This document shows positions 38,301 to 53,300 of a stretch of DNA of 64,000 bases, piece by piece. The notes beneath the pieces were generated by a model. It saw only the letters and a program-made list of their open reading frames with translations. It made no database searches and was not told the DNA's origin. Location: positions 12,381,241 to 12,445,240 of the forward strand of contig CM049318.1 of the NCBI GenBank assembly GCA_026874595.1, written 5' to 3'. Made by a program: the position numbers and the translations under genes. Position 1 is the first letter of the stretch. Every line of letters begins with the position of its first letter. Source of the stretch: Sipunculus nudus (taxonomy: Eukaryota > Annelida > Sipuncula > Golfingiida > Sipunculidae).

Positions 38301-41300
38301 CTGTTATGATTAAAATCAAAGCTATTAACCCATAGCCTTTAATGTTAATTAAGTCACGTCACATGGACAGTATGGTCACTCCATTAATCAAGTTTATGGA
38401 TGATTAAAGAAATTACCTGTACTGCACTAACTAGCTGAAACATACCTGTATCTTCCTTGCCCCTTTCAATAAATAACAAGCAAATTCATGGAATTAATGT
38501 CCCCCCCTTTGTGATTTTGTTGTTTTTCATGCTTGATAAAGGACTGACAGACAGAGTGACAGACCGACGGACATAAGCCAGACACTTCAAAACAAATCCA
38601 AACCAAGGTAAGCATGAGAGCAATCACTGACCTAAATTAGAATGACATAGGAAAATACTGAGGAAAGTTATTGCACGGAAACGAAAACCCGACAGACAGA
38701 CAGACAAAGTGACAGACAGACACGCCAAAACTGATCCCAGCAAAGGTATGTTTGAGAGCAATCACTGACCAATCTTTGAATGACATAGGATAATATTTAG
38801 GAAAGTATTTGCACATAAACGAAAACCTGACAGGCAGACAGACAGACAAAGTGACAGACAGACAGAAGCCAGACACTCCAAAACAAATCCCAACCAAGGT
38901 AAGCATGAGAGCAATCACTGACCAAAATCTGAATGACATAGGATAATATTGAGGAAAGTTATCACACAGAAATGAAAACCTGACAGACAGACAGACAAAG
39001 TGACAGACAGACAGAGAAACACCAGACACTCCAAAACTAATCCCAACCAAGGTATGCATGAGAGCAATGTCTGACCAAAATTTGAATGAAATCAGGTAAT
39101 ATTTAAGAAAGTTATGGCACAGACACGAAAACCTGACAGACAGACAGACAGAGTGACAGACAGACAGACAGAAGCCAGACATTCAAAAACCAATCCCAAC
39201 CAAGGTAAGCATAAGAGCAATGACTGACCAAAATTTAAATGAAATAGGATAATATTTAGGAAAGTTATTGCATGGAAATGAAAACCTGACAGACAGACAG
39301 ACGAAATGACAGACATACAGACAGACAGAAGCCAGACACTCCAAAACCAATCCCAACCAAGGTAAGCATGAGAGCAATCACTGACCAAACTTTGAATGAA
39401 ATTGGATAATATTTAGGAAAGTTATCGCAGGGAAACGAAAACCTGACAGACAGACAGACAAAGTGACAGACAGACAGACAGATACCCGACACTCCAAAAC
39501 CAATCCCAACCACGGTAAGCATGAGAGCAATCTCTGACCCGAATTTGAATGAAGCTGGATAATATTTAGGAAAATTATCACACAGAAACCAAAACCTGAC
39601 AGACAGACAGACAAAGTGACAGACAGACAGAAGCCAGACACTCCAAAACCAATCCCAACCAAGGTATGCATGAGAGCAATCACTGATCCAAATTTGGAAG
39701 AAATCGGATAATATTTAGGAAAGTTATCGCACAGAAATGAAACCTGACGGACAGACAGAGACATACAGACAAACCCAAAACAATGTCCCCCGCATCCGCT
39801 GAGCAGGGGACAAAAAGCCAAAATTTAAAGTTATTTGCCAAGAAAAAAAACACACTGAAATTTGAATAAAATCAGACTGAAACTGAATTTTTTGTTTGGA
39901 GGCCCTACTGTATTGACTTGCATTGTCAATCCCCAAACAGCCTACTTTTGGTCACTTCAGCCCTACCTTGGTAACCATATAAGTAATGCAACACTGCTTG
40001 AAAACCCCTGCTGTCACAAGTGTACAGTAATATTTATATCACCCATCCCGTTCCCCCCCAACACACACCAATATTCACAAAGTGTAATGTAATAATTGTT
40101 TTTGTTCAAACTGTTTCTTCTTAATTGTAAAGGTGTCTACACTTCAAAGTACCAAACTTTGCTTGAGCTAGTAATTTGATGTCTAATCCAGAGGTAATGT
40201 AGCATGATTAAAGAATATAATTTCCTTTTATATAATTTTTAACAAATTAAAATATAACTAAAGCTATCAGTATGCAAAAATTGATAATATATGAGCCAAA
40301 TTATCGATAAATTAAGGCCCGGTTTAGAATTTTGAATTCTGAATAAAGTTTAATTTCAGATATTTAATGTTTTGCTATTAGATTCATTTTGTTGTTAAAA
40401 AAATAAATACATTAGATGCATAATGTGGTGTTATTTGACAAACTTAGGGACATATGATGATGCAATTTACAATTGCGATTCAAATTATGTTTAGAATCAA
40501 TGCAAGTGATCTGCAATCTAGTATATAGCTGTAGTAGTAATATGTTTAATCTTATAAATGATATAATAAAGGTATGGTAAAAATGTTTTGAATTTGCATT
40601 TGGAAATATGCTTAACTTGTTTTATAGAATTATTAATTATATTAACACAGTTTTTGTTGGTCGAATGTATCCTTTCAAATAACTCTTAGGCCAATCATGT
40701 TTTTTTCCCTTATTGCAATATTAAAAAGTTTCAGGTCCCAATTTTCATGTATTCAACAGTGAAATATGTGCTCACAGATTTAGTTCATGCTCATTTGAAA
40801 TGAAATGTTTGAATTTTTTAACAGCATTTAATTTCAGTAAATAAATTATATGTGTATTATTATACTTCATCTTATCTCCAATTTCTTCCTTATTCTATAA
40901 TTGACAGGGGACGATACATTCCAAGTGGAGTGGTTATTTTTTGCACTTAGTCAAAACAACTACAAGATGAGTTGGGTTGGACACCTGGACCAACTGTGGC
41001 CAGCCATAAGCTGCCTGGCTGGCAAGTATATGCCCTGCCTCAAGGATGTATAACTTGCCTGAAAGGTCAACAAGGTCAACATTCAAGTGACTGAAGAGGG
41101 GATGGATAGAGCCTGGGTCTGACATGGTCTCAAATATAAACTTTAATGCTACAGTTTTTTGGGCCAATTTCTTTCAGCTTTCAAAACTAAAACGCTTAAA
41201 TCCTTACATATGCATGATATGAAAAAAACTATATCAACAGTGCTCACAGGAAACAAATGTGCCATGGTCAAAGTTGGGCAAAATTTATGGGACTGATTTT

Positions 41301-44300
41301 ATATTTATGCTAATTATTTATAAAATTTGAAAAATTCAGAACTAATTTTTTGGTATACAATTGAATCTTGATTAAACTAAAATACTGGTAGTCGACAAGC
41401 GACTACAAGTATCCGCCAAAATCAGAGTAGGACGGGTGAAGTGAGGCATGGATTGAGTGGCAAGGGGAAATAGAGTTACATGTGTTACATATATGTATGG
41501 ATCTCTGCCACGTTAACATGATTGTAGGTGGTGCCACCTGTTATTTGAACGAGAAACTATCCAAGATGTATACACATGCAAAGTTTCAGGGGGAAAAGTC
41601 AAACCACTGCAAAGATATGAGTGATTTTATCCAACAGCAGACAAACAGATGGAAGCTGTGCAAAAATGGCTGCAGGTGGCGCCACCATTTTTAGTGTATG
41701 TTATAAAGCTATCAAAGGGCTACATTTGTGCTAAATTTTTAGCCTGATTGGTCAAACGGTTCCTGAGATATGCGGGTTTATGTGTGGAAACAGACGCACA
41801 AATGGACGCTGGGCAGCGAGGAAAGGTCAGAGGTCAACCAAAAATGAGGGCGCAGCAGTTCACATGTGACCTGATGATAAACACTTAAAATGCAAACCAA
41901 GTTTTTTCAAACAGTTGAAAGATATAGTTCCAATTATCTGGGAATTCTGCATCTAAACATTGTCTAGACACTGTGTCTAGACGTCTAGACACATTGTCTA
42001 GACACTCCCCCATAGCCAGGTCAGTTGCCATGGTGATGTCTGGACCCCACCTGTTTGTACTGAGTGACCTCTTGACTTTGCTGCTGAAACTCAAATCTGT
42101 TTTCAAATACAGAAAGCCTTTTTCAATTGGCTACAATGTTTTTTTAAAACTGTATTTACCCAATCTATTCTTATAAAACTGGCAGAACCCTACCATAGAA
42201 TAATTCTTGTAAAGTTTAAACCAATCAGCTTAACAGTTTCATCATTAATCAGTGTATAAGCTAGAAGAGTTTAAAATTACATTTCCGCTTGTAAAAAACA
42301 CATCAATGTAGGTGGCACCACCAATACCTCAAGATCAGATAAGACATATGTGACAAACATTGGTATAAAATTTGGTGATTATAGCTCTAGCCGTTTCTGA
42401 GATTTTAATTTTAGTGTGCTTTTTTGGACAGATGACTAAGTTCAACCTCCTGTAACTCGGCCAAAAATCTCCGAACTGGAACCATTCGAACAAACTTGAG
42501 AGAGATTGTTCCAGGGATCATTTCTGTGAAATATTGGACAATTTGGTTGGACAGTTTCAGAGAAGAAGATTTTTAAAGGTTTTTAAGCTTTTTCTCTATA
42601 AAATCTAAATTAATGCAGATACCCAATAATAAGCACCAGGGCACCAAGTTTCACACGTGACTAATTCTTACATATAATTTGGAGCTGCTAGCTCCGACGG
42701 TTTCTGACTTACAGCCCTGGACGGTGGAAAGCCAGCCCTGGACGGCGGACGGCTGATGGCAGATGGCTGATGATGGACGGATGACGCTGCGCCATCGCAT
42801 AAGCTCACAGGTTCTCTAAAAATCAGCTATGTCTTGCATATGCTATTAATTTAAAAAAAAAATTCAGCTGAGTGCCATGATTCATGGGTCCCTTGTTGAT
42901 GGAGGACAGGGGTTTTTCCTCATTCTTTTTAAAAGGGAAAAATTCACACTGACCTAATTTTGGGTATGATAGGAGATCTTGGGGATATCTAACAGTATGA
43001 TTTTCAAATTTGTAGGTCAAACAGTGTCAAAATGTGCCAGTCTAACAGACAGAAAGACAGATGGACTATAGACAAGACTGATCACCTTCTTTAGCTCAGC
43101 TGACTTACATTCAACTGGGTTAAAACTGTATTGATTAAATACAGCTCTTGTTTAAATAATTTATCCTTTAAAACAAGTGTATCTCCACTTTCTTCCATAT
43201 ATAGATATGATAATTCTCTAAAAAAGAAATTGTTTGTCTGAAGTGCTTGTATTTAGCTTTCATAAGGTTAAAACAAGGTAATGAAAGCTTGAAGTGATAC
43301 GCAATGTCAAATAATGTATAGTGTACATCAAATTAAGATTGTATTTCAAATACAATATCAAATAGTTGGTTTATATCCAGCAAAACAGATGAACACTTAG
43401 TTCAGTTTATTACCGATATTGATAACATGAACTAAATAAGTATCATTAATACTCACAGAATGTGTTATCAATTTATGTATGAACTGTACCAAAAGTGGCA
43501 ACAACACCCAACCTTAGTCAGAGGCAACTGTTGTGTAAGGCAGCTATTTTGCTTGAATGATAAAATGTGGAAAGAATGTGAAGTAAAGAAAGTGGAGACA
43601 CTTAATTGTATAGGAAGTGACTATCATTGAGAGCTCTGACTGTTAGTAGGTCATCTTACATGACAATATTTGACTCGCTTAGCCAGTCTCCCTATCTATG
43701 GAATGTGTGGTGAAAATGAATGACAGACACTTACTATTTTTGTTATGTGGTTGAGTGCGCAGTGACCGTCATTTTTCAGCGCCTTGCAGTTCTCACTCCT
43801 GTATGGCGGTGAGATACAGACTTGACTCATCACTATAATGTCCTGGCCATCCCACTCCACATGGCTAATCCTGTAAAATCAAATACATCAACTGTAAGAC
43901 ATGCACTGCATGGTGCAATAAGGTGTCGCCCCTGACGAAAGTAAGAAATACTAAGAATAACTAGTATAAAATAGTATCCCCAGACATATAAACCCCCACT
44001 CCTATAAGAAAAGGCCCCTCATCTTCAGCAACATATACTGACACTTGTTTCAACCATGGTTTCTTCCATCCATTCACTTGAGAAACAATATTTTTCACCA
44101 AATATCGGAATATTCAAGGTCAAGGCCATTCCCATAGGAGAGGTCATGATCCTAATTTAAATATACCTCATCCAATAATCTAAATCAATGTTTATGCATT
44201 ATATAAAAGAAATCTGTCCATTAGTTTTTGACATAAAATGCTCACACCACTGTCATGTGGAAAATGAAGGAGTAATTAAAAAGGAGTGAAAACAATAAAA

Positions 44301-47300
44301 GGACAGAAGGTGGCGCCACATGTCTTCCACAGAAGATGAATCTATTCATGTTCTTTGGTATAGTAAAGCATCATTTTTCCGATAGCCTCAGGGGACAAGT
44401 TTTTTTTCCGGATGAACGATCGTTTATCATTTGCATTGACAAGTAAAAGTTAACAGTATGTAAAAATTAATGTAGAGAATAATCCAGAGGAGCAGTTAAT
44501 CGTGTTGACATTCACTATCACAATGGTTTAATCAGCTCCTTAGCATGGTTTTATAAAAAGCTCAGAATTCTTTCACTGCAGTTGTAAGCAGCAATTTCAG
44601 CTAATCAAAATTCCCAGATATTGGGCAGAAATAATCTGGCCAATAGATTTTGTGAGTAAATAACAGAGGCACACATAAACTCAACTAATGCTCACTGTTA
44701 TACTCAAGGCCTGGAGAGACTACCTGAACGAAGATTATAGCTATCCATTAAAGCCACACTGATCAAAGCTGAACTGAGGACTACACGGATCGGCGAGGCT
44801 GAGTTTATCACACCTACCACCTGCTGTCGGCTACTCAGTCATGGTTGTCTGTTGTAACATTTAAGTTTGTACAGGTTAATGACCCTGGCCTGTCCATTCT
44901 GATTAAAGCGAGGACAACCCCCCCTGGCGTGGTAGTGTTCTCACACCTACTGCCTATGCTCAGGTACATTAATCAGTTGGCAATTTGTATCACCGTTGAT
45001 GTAGGTACTTCTGTTTTAAATCAGACAATCCATTATACCAGAAAACTCTGTGACTGCAGGGGAGACAGCGGGGCGAGCCCGTGCCTAAACCATAGTATCC
45101 CGATTTTGTCAGGGGATAAACTGAGTTTCATTGATCAATTTATATGAATGGATATCAGAAGTATAAAGAAACTCAGCTGAAATACATGGCCAAATGACAA
45201 CTTTGGGGGCTGCAAGATATCTATAGCACTCCAACAAGTAAGGTAATACTGACAGTGTGTGTGTGTGTGTGTACTGTATGTGAGAGAAAGAGAATGTAAG
45301 AATATTTATTTCACATGAGACTAGCAGACTTGTCAGAGATCTTGAGAGAGAAGTCTTTAATAAATTTCCAAGTGTTATTGTAAAGTTTAAATCCATTTCA
45401 CAAAATTATAATTATGTCTTCCATTACAAATCTGTTATATAATTGGAAAATTTCAAATTCTGGTGAATTTAATTAAGATATTGCCCCTCCCATCCCCATC
45501 AAAAAGAAGGGTTGGCGACAGCTAACTCTGAAAAAATTCCCAGACTTTACCTGGACTATTCCTTGACTTATAGTGGGGTTTTCAACGATTAACTAACACC
45601 CAAATTTCAAATCAAGTCTTAAAAAATGTTATTTAAGAACCAACTCCAAACAAATTTATCAGGAAATAAAATACTGAACACAAAAATCCAAAATCTGATC
45701 GTGTGTCTCAGTATGAAATATAAAGGACATGCTTTAAAAGTTAATTACAGGGGCAAAGTATTCAAACTTCTACCTAAAATTCTGTAAGGAATGGTTAATG
45801 CTGTGAAAACCTTGCACAGCTGAACGCCACACAGGAAAAGCGTAGGTAAATTGAATAAATCATCATCATTTTTTTTCTTGGGGGGGGGGGGGGGGTATTA
45901 TGCTTTTTTAATGCACTACTAGTCTACTAAATATTGATTAGTAAATGTTCACCAAATTTCAGCTTTATAAATGATATAAAATGTTTATACATGGTGTTAA
46001 ACAGAAATTGCACATCATTAAAGGATACTGAATAGTTAAATAATTCATGGGTTACAGATGAGCACATTTTGAGTTATACAGGTGTTAAAACTTAAAAAAG
46101 GTAGTGCAGGTTCATGTCCTTGTATAAAATTTTACTAGTACTACTAATAAGTGCTGTATAAATGCTTAGAAACAGAATTGGACCATCCATTACTGTTGGT
46201 ACCATAGTATATATTGTGTACCGAGCTTGGTGTCATTAACCTAAATATTTATACAAAATTTAAAAGGATACAAGATTAAATCCACAACTTTATCACAACT
46301 TTACGAAAAATTAAAAACATTTTAACCTGACATTAAACTTACAAAAGCCATAAAAAAATTCCCTAACTTTTCCCTAACTATCACAGAATTCCCTGGCTTT
46401 TATGGAATTCCCTGCCTCTTCCTTGACCGTGAAAAATGGGCACTGATGTATGATGAGCTAATTTATATTTTCATGTATTTAAATTTGATTCTATTAACTA
46501 CTGAGACATATGGTGACGGTACTCACGTTTTTGTTATGGCTAGGAACAATTCCTGTGCGTGGGGAGGCACAGACTTGTTGATGTAGTTCACCTTGGTCCT
46601 CTTATCCTCAAGGCTCTGCTTCACTCGACTGGTCAGCTGGTGAGATACAAAGTAAACCATCAGTAATCATCAACAAAAAACCCAACATCTGTCCCTTTGT
46701 AAAAGCAATACCATCATGAACTAGAAATTTCTGGCACTGGAGAATATCCCCAGACATATAAAGCATTCCCCCTTCTAAAATAGGCACCCTTCTTCTGAAG
46801 TATAAATTGACACATGACAGGGCCAAGGTCACAAATGTTTGAACTTGTCTGACAGCTAAGTGGAGATTGTTGTGTCAAATTTGAAGGGAACATATGCAGT
46901 ACTTAAAAATTATGGGGTTGACCAAAATTCTGTTTCCAAAGATTTGAGAACAGATGGCTCTTGTCACACTGACCTTTGACCTTGTGACCCAAAAAATTGA
47001 TAGGAAACATAGTTCACTCTCCTAGCAAAGGTCATAACCCCATTTTAAATGAATTTCATCCTCTTACCTATATCTATACACGTTAAGTTAGTGAAAATAA
47101 GTGAAATATTTTTTGAGTTATCCCGCTCACAAGATTTTGCTGTGGCGCTGGGGGATCTTAATGAAACCATAGTATCCCGACTTTATCTGGGGATTCAATT
47201 AAGTTCTGCAATAGCTCAAATTTGCAGCACTAAGTTGGATGGACAATAACAAAATGCCTGAAATACCACACACATAAAAATGAAAATATGTCAGGTTGAC

Positions 47301-50300
47301 ATTAACCTGGGTAAAATTCATCTCATCTGAACTGAAGTATATAATCAGGTGAAAAATTATTTTCTGGCAAAAAAATTTAGTCCAGCTGAAATTCAAAATA
47401 ATTTTATTTCAAAATAAATATTGAATACTGTGTTAAATTCCAGCTCAATTTGCAATTTAGGGAATTCATATTAAAAGAAAAACATTCAAATGATATGTTA
47501 TATGTAGACAGATTTCTTCATGATATAATGGCCATCTGATTGTCCACAGAAACAGTTCAGTGCTATCAAGCAGCTTCAGTTAGCCTTGCCAAACACACAG
47601 TCTTACCTTACTGAAATTGAGCTGTGATAGTGGGGCTGGTTCTTCTGTCATTTCCCTAAGAACAGAAATATCGCTCACTAGGTTCAAGTTCAAAAATCTC
47701 ACATCGTGGAGATTTGGTTTTCCGCTGGCAGCATTGGATTCTAGGGGTTGGTTAAGGAACAAGTGAAAGCAATTGTTCAATTTCTTCTGGATAGACTAAA
47801 GTACAGAGGATAACTTGTTTACCTAGAGACATGGAACAGGTAAGCAAAGGTACTTTTAAATCTGCTAAGAGATGTAGGTTGGTGATGAATAATGAATTAT
47901 GTACATGTTTAAAAATTAAAACAAGAAAACAGCTGATCTGTGGAACAGATCTGGTATGTCCCCCCCCCCCCCGTTGTGGAAGTAGCTGGAAAATAAGAGA
48001 CCCAAGGGTCACTGTTCTCAGCTGGTTGCAATAATATTAAATGGAGATAAAGTCTAAAGAGGAAAAGGTAATATAGGCCATGGCTGGTTGACGTGATTGG
48101 TTTGTATTGATTAGTTAGAAATTTTTGCAAATATATTTTGTGACCAAACCATGCATTTCCTAACTTTATAATGCGAGCATGTGAGCAGTTTATGAAAGTA
48201 AGGTGTATATAACCGGTATTACCATGATCATTGTATGGGTTTTGATAAATTGTCGACAGTTCAGTAGTTTACACACTGTCCAATTGGATCTATTTTTTAT
48301 AATATATTAATTCAATATATGTATTTTTTATTGAATAAAATGTATAACGTATGTCCCCAGACCACAGATGCAAGGACTTGGTTGTGGTGTTGGTGTGTGT
48401 GTGAAGGGAATGAGAGGGGTATGAGGTGAGTTACAACATCTCTGTATTATCATAGTGTATATACATAGGATTTTCACATAATTCCTCAATGCTTACAAGA
48501 TAAAAAAGTTCATTTACATTTACCTAAAATTAAAAATATGACAGAAAGACTTGTAGACTAAAAAAGCTTATAAAATATAGTTTCAATTATTTTTAAAATT
48601 GTATTAAATCAAAGATTAACATCTGCAATATAACACGACTGAATATATAGTTTGCTCTCAAATTTCAGACTTTCAAAGCTCAAATCCCTACACATACAGC
48701 ATATGAAAGTTAATTCAGCAGTGCTTATAGCAAATATTTCATTATTAATATATATCTAATGATAACAAAGAGATGATGGACAGGCAGAGCTGATCATATA
48801 TGTTCAATTCTCCTGGGGAAAGAATATTTCTCAATAATATCTTATTTTATTCTTATCCAATTATTTTTTAAATTAAACAAATTTTACACATTTGTAATAA
48901 TGTCCTAGTGGAAATGTACAAAGGATTCAATGGCAACAATGTTTTTATGTTAAGTTTATATTTCTATAAATTTCCACTATAATATATATATCTTAATATA
49001 AAAGTTGATTCATTATCTTAAATTGCATCATCATCAATCTTATGGGGGGGGGGGGGGGTATGGAGTTGATATGAGGATGACTGTACACTTGTCACAGCAG
49101 GGGATCTCCCCCAGTGACTATAACAAATCAGGAACCCTGGCATAGCGGACTTCCAGTGACCTGGAGTGGCCTACCTGCATCTGGACAAAGCAAGTGACTA
49201 CAATAATCTGAAGAGAAAATTCAATAACTAGCCTAATTTTCAACCTTTATTTTCAAATTTCAGATTTAAACAAAGTAACTACTTTTGTTTACATGCTGTG
49301 ATAATCAAATCAACAGTTCTCTCAAAAAAGGTGCCATGTTTACAAAATTCAGATTTAATTTTAGATATACAATTGAATCTTAATTAAACAAAGTTATATA
49401 CTTGGAAAAAAAAGTCTCTAGCTTCAATAATTTTCATGTTAGAGAGCAAATATTTTATCTGATTTTTTACAAAGTCCATTATGTTCAGGCCCTTACTTAA
49501 AGAAATTGCTTTTAACAGACTTAATTTCTGGCATGTATATAGGAAATATATATATGAGTATATTTCTGGTAAATATTAAGAAACACAGATAAGTGCTTTT
49601 GATATTAGGCAGTCCTGAAGAGTGACAACAGATTTTTAATGGAAATTTGAGGTTTTCCTGAATTTCTCGAAGGAACAAATTTGCACTGACCCAGTTTTCA
49701 GTTTGGGAGGATATTTTGGGGAAATCTAATAGTATGCCGAATTTTGGATTCGCAGGACTAATGGTTTCAAAACTTGCAAGTCTAAGGGACCAACGCACAG
49801 ATGGACCACGACTATAGCTAAGATGATTGATAGTCAGCTGGGCTGAAAAACTTGTGAATACCTGTATGAAATTTGAGATGCGACTATGTCACCCAACACG
49901 ATTGCCTCTGTGACCTTGCAAAGTCAAGGTCATCCATATTACATACTTGACCTAGCATTTCATGAGTTGCATTAACGGTGTGAGTATGGTGACTGTATGT
50001 TAATTTGTTTTTATGTTAATGTGTTAACATCAATCTGTTAAAAGGCTAATGACTAGTGGTATTGGGAGGACTATTCATGCTATAATCCGTTTCACCACCT
50101 GCTGTCCACCTGTTTTTTGTAGATGATTTACTTAAAAGTTTATATTTTTCAATAATTTCCAAGAAAAAAACATATGGAAGTGACAACCTAATATGGCAAT
50201 TAAGAATCTTACAATAAATCCCCTGTTTATGTTTCAAAACATTTTAGTCTCTTCACCATGATCTGGCAGATATGATGTGTCCCTCCATAAGTAGCCATAT

Positions 50301-53300
50301 GTGTTTTAGCTGGTTATATTTTTTAGAGTGTTTACATGAGATCATCAAATCAGAAGCTGTCGGTTGAGGCTGTTTTTGCATGTGACCAATGACCTTGACC
50401 GCCATAAGTGGGTCTGATATGTAAAATGTAGACTGATTTCTCATATTTTCAAATAATTCTGTGTCTTAAATAAGGTGTTAGGTAGGAATTTAGTGACCTT
50501 GTTGAAAATTATGTCCTTTAATCCTCTACACTCGAATGAATCCCTTGAAATGTAACTATTAAAAATTTTCATAGCAAAAAACAGGTGGATATGAGGGGAT
50601 GAAATGGACTATATCTGCAGGCATGTACCTTCTTTCCTATAGTACAATAGTCACTGAAAAAGATGAGGAATTTTATGAACTACACTAGCAGACACTGAGA
50701 CATATAACTCTGCTGCCATTTGTCAGCTGAGACCTCAATATTTAAGAATAAAGAAAACAAGAGGAGATACTGCAGGGTTGGCATTCTTCCGGGAAGATAG
50801 GTATTTCTTCCCTTCCCAGGGAAGTTTGGGAAGTTTTCTGGAAGAAAAGGAAGTTAGGGAAGTTTCTTGGAAGTAAAGGAAGTTAAGGAAAAACTGTTGA
50901 TATTTTCCACAAACTTTAATTAAACATCTATATACATATTTAACAGGGAATCACTGAATAATGTATTACAATTATTCTTTATTAGTACATTGTTATTTAT
51001 ACATTGAATTAGACTGAAATTTAATCGAATTAATTAAATAAATAAGTTGAAAACTTGAGAACAGTAAACTGACATGGTTCATGGCCAAAAAATATACTCC
51101 CAAAATGTCTACAGCATGTTCTTTGTTTAGTGGTTGTGTATCAAAATCTCTACTCACTGATTTGGGTTATGTCTCAATGTCTGCTGGATGTGATCTTCCA
51201 GTGATAGGGTGATAATCAGTTTGGTATATATGATAAACATATAATTGTTAATTAACCAGTAAGTACCAATAATTCATTAATGAAGCTACCCACAACCTTA
51301 AAAATTGATAATCATTCATAGCTGAATGGAATCCTGCATGTTCACAATGCTAAATAATAGAACAAATCTTTCCTAAAGAAGGCTGAAGTGTAAATAATCT
51401 TTGATCCTTAAACATGATCTTTAAGAATAAAAAAAATAAGTAATAAATTAGTAATAAAACCACTTAGACATTTTGGGATTCCACTCATTTTCTATAGTAG
51501 ATGCTTTGGGAGAATGAAGTGTAGATATTTTGGGAACAGACATTTGGGGAGGCCCCAATGTTTTGTATTGACAGGTTAGATCTGCTCATTGCTGGACAAT
51601 TAAAGAAGCAATCTGATCAACGGTCAGTAAATTCTCAAACAGTGTATGCTTCTGCTTAACCAAATTAAAATGTTTAATTTTATTTAAAGTATAATTACTC
51701 TGCTAGCCCTACTGTACAAAACACTCCTGGAGTGTATATAATCTAGTTTAGATGACCTATTATACTAAACTGAAGACTATACAAACTTCATTCCATCCAA
51801 GGCTAAAGATAACTCCACTGAGCCCCACAGTCACATCCCAGTCACTTTCTCAGACACCAAAAGGGTTGTTTCATTTTAAAGTTTGTAAAAACAATCCCCC
51901 TGATTTGAACTGTTATGAAAGGCCAAAATATCAGTTAAACAAATGATGTGTATGTTGACTCTATTTCTACCCTGGGAAGAAATGATGGGAAGAAAGTATT
52001 TCTTCCCTTTAGGAAAGAAAGCATTTCTTCCCTTCCCTTCCTTTCCCTCTGGGAAGGTTGTGCCAACCCTGAGATACTGACATTGAATAAAACATATTGA
52101 CAAATGCTAAAGTTCTAAAAGTTTTACCCTTTGTGCAAACATACATATTCTTAGTTGAAGGCAAATCAAAATCTGAAATTACATAAATTGTGTACTTAGC
52201 TGGTCCGTAGTTGGATCTGGTTGATGTTTAATTCATGCCTTGTACAGAAATTTGTGTTCATCAGTAAAATTCTCATATTTCTCATTCAATGAAAATACTT
52301 ATTTTCTTTGAAGTTTGATCAAATACTGATCAATATGAAAAGGACGACTCTTAGAAAATGCATTAGAATTTGTGATGCTGACAGTGGAGAAGGTCTGAGC
52401 ATGTAATGTTTACTATCCAGGCCATTAGAGATAGAAGTTTATCTTCCAGTGACATGACAAATATGTGGCTACCAAAAAAAGAAAAAATCAATAAGTAAAG
52501 AAATTGTACATGGCACTATTTGCCATGTGCAAAAAAATATATATATTATAATAGTTATCCAAGAAATCTGACTAAATTTTCAAAGTAATCCATTCATACC
52601 ATTACCCAGTTGGACCAATTATAGCAAAATTTCCTAATGCTGGTACAAGAGCAAAGAACTGTAATCAAACCAATGAGAGCATGGTATCACATCGTGATTC
52701 CTGCTCCAAATTTTAAACATGCAACAGCCACTCTGCTAGGTCTAATTACAGTAGTTCTGGTAAAGAGCAAAGAAACAGACTACCAAGTGCTGGTGTCGCC
52801 TGATTAAAATTGGGAACAAAATAATAGATCTGTACTAATAGGTAGGTCTATGCTCTTTTTGTATTTTTTTTATACTTATAGCTCTCTTCATGGAGACACA
52901 ACCTGGCATTGATATTATTTTTATCATAAAATATTCATATTTATAGTACTAACATGATTTTGTATCCAACTTAATCGATGCCTATGTATGGGGTGCTTTG
53001 ACCCCTTCATTTTTGCTAACATCATGGAAATATACCGTGTACTAAAATTTATTCAGATATCAAATCAATAGTTCTGCCTAAATTCTTTGAAGGGTATGGT
53101 GACAGTTTCCTCCAAAATATATGCCAGTATATCAGAATCATTCACTGATAGGAAATATTTCAAATGAACTGTGTAAGATATGTCTAAAAAGTAATGGGAC
53201 CCCTTAGTGGAAAAGTTTTAATTTATTGTAATTTTATCAGTGTTAAGAATCATGGTCTACATTTGGAATGCAAAATTTAAATCGTCTCTTCTTATTTTCT

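Noticed and set aside
38637-39821. Long overlapping minus-strand frames rich in CLSVCLSV
   Set aside because: They follow the 150-bp tandem unit and its GACA runs; no domain, no start or splice signals, and the same text recurs in other frames.
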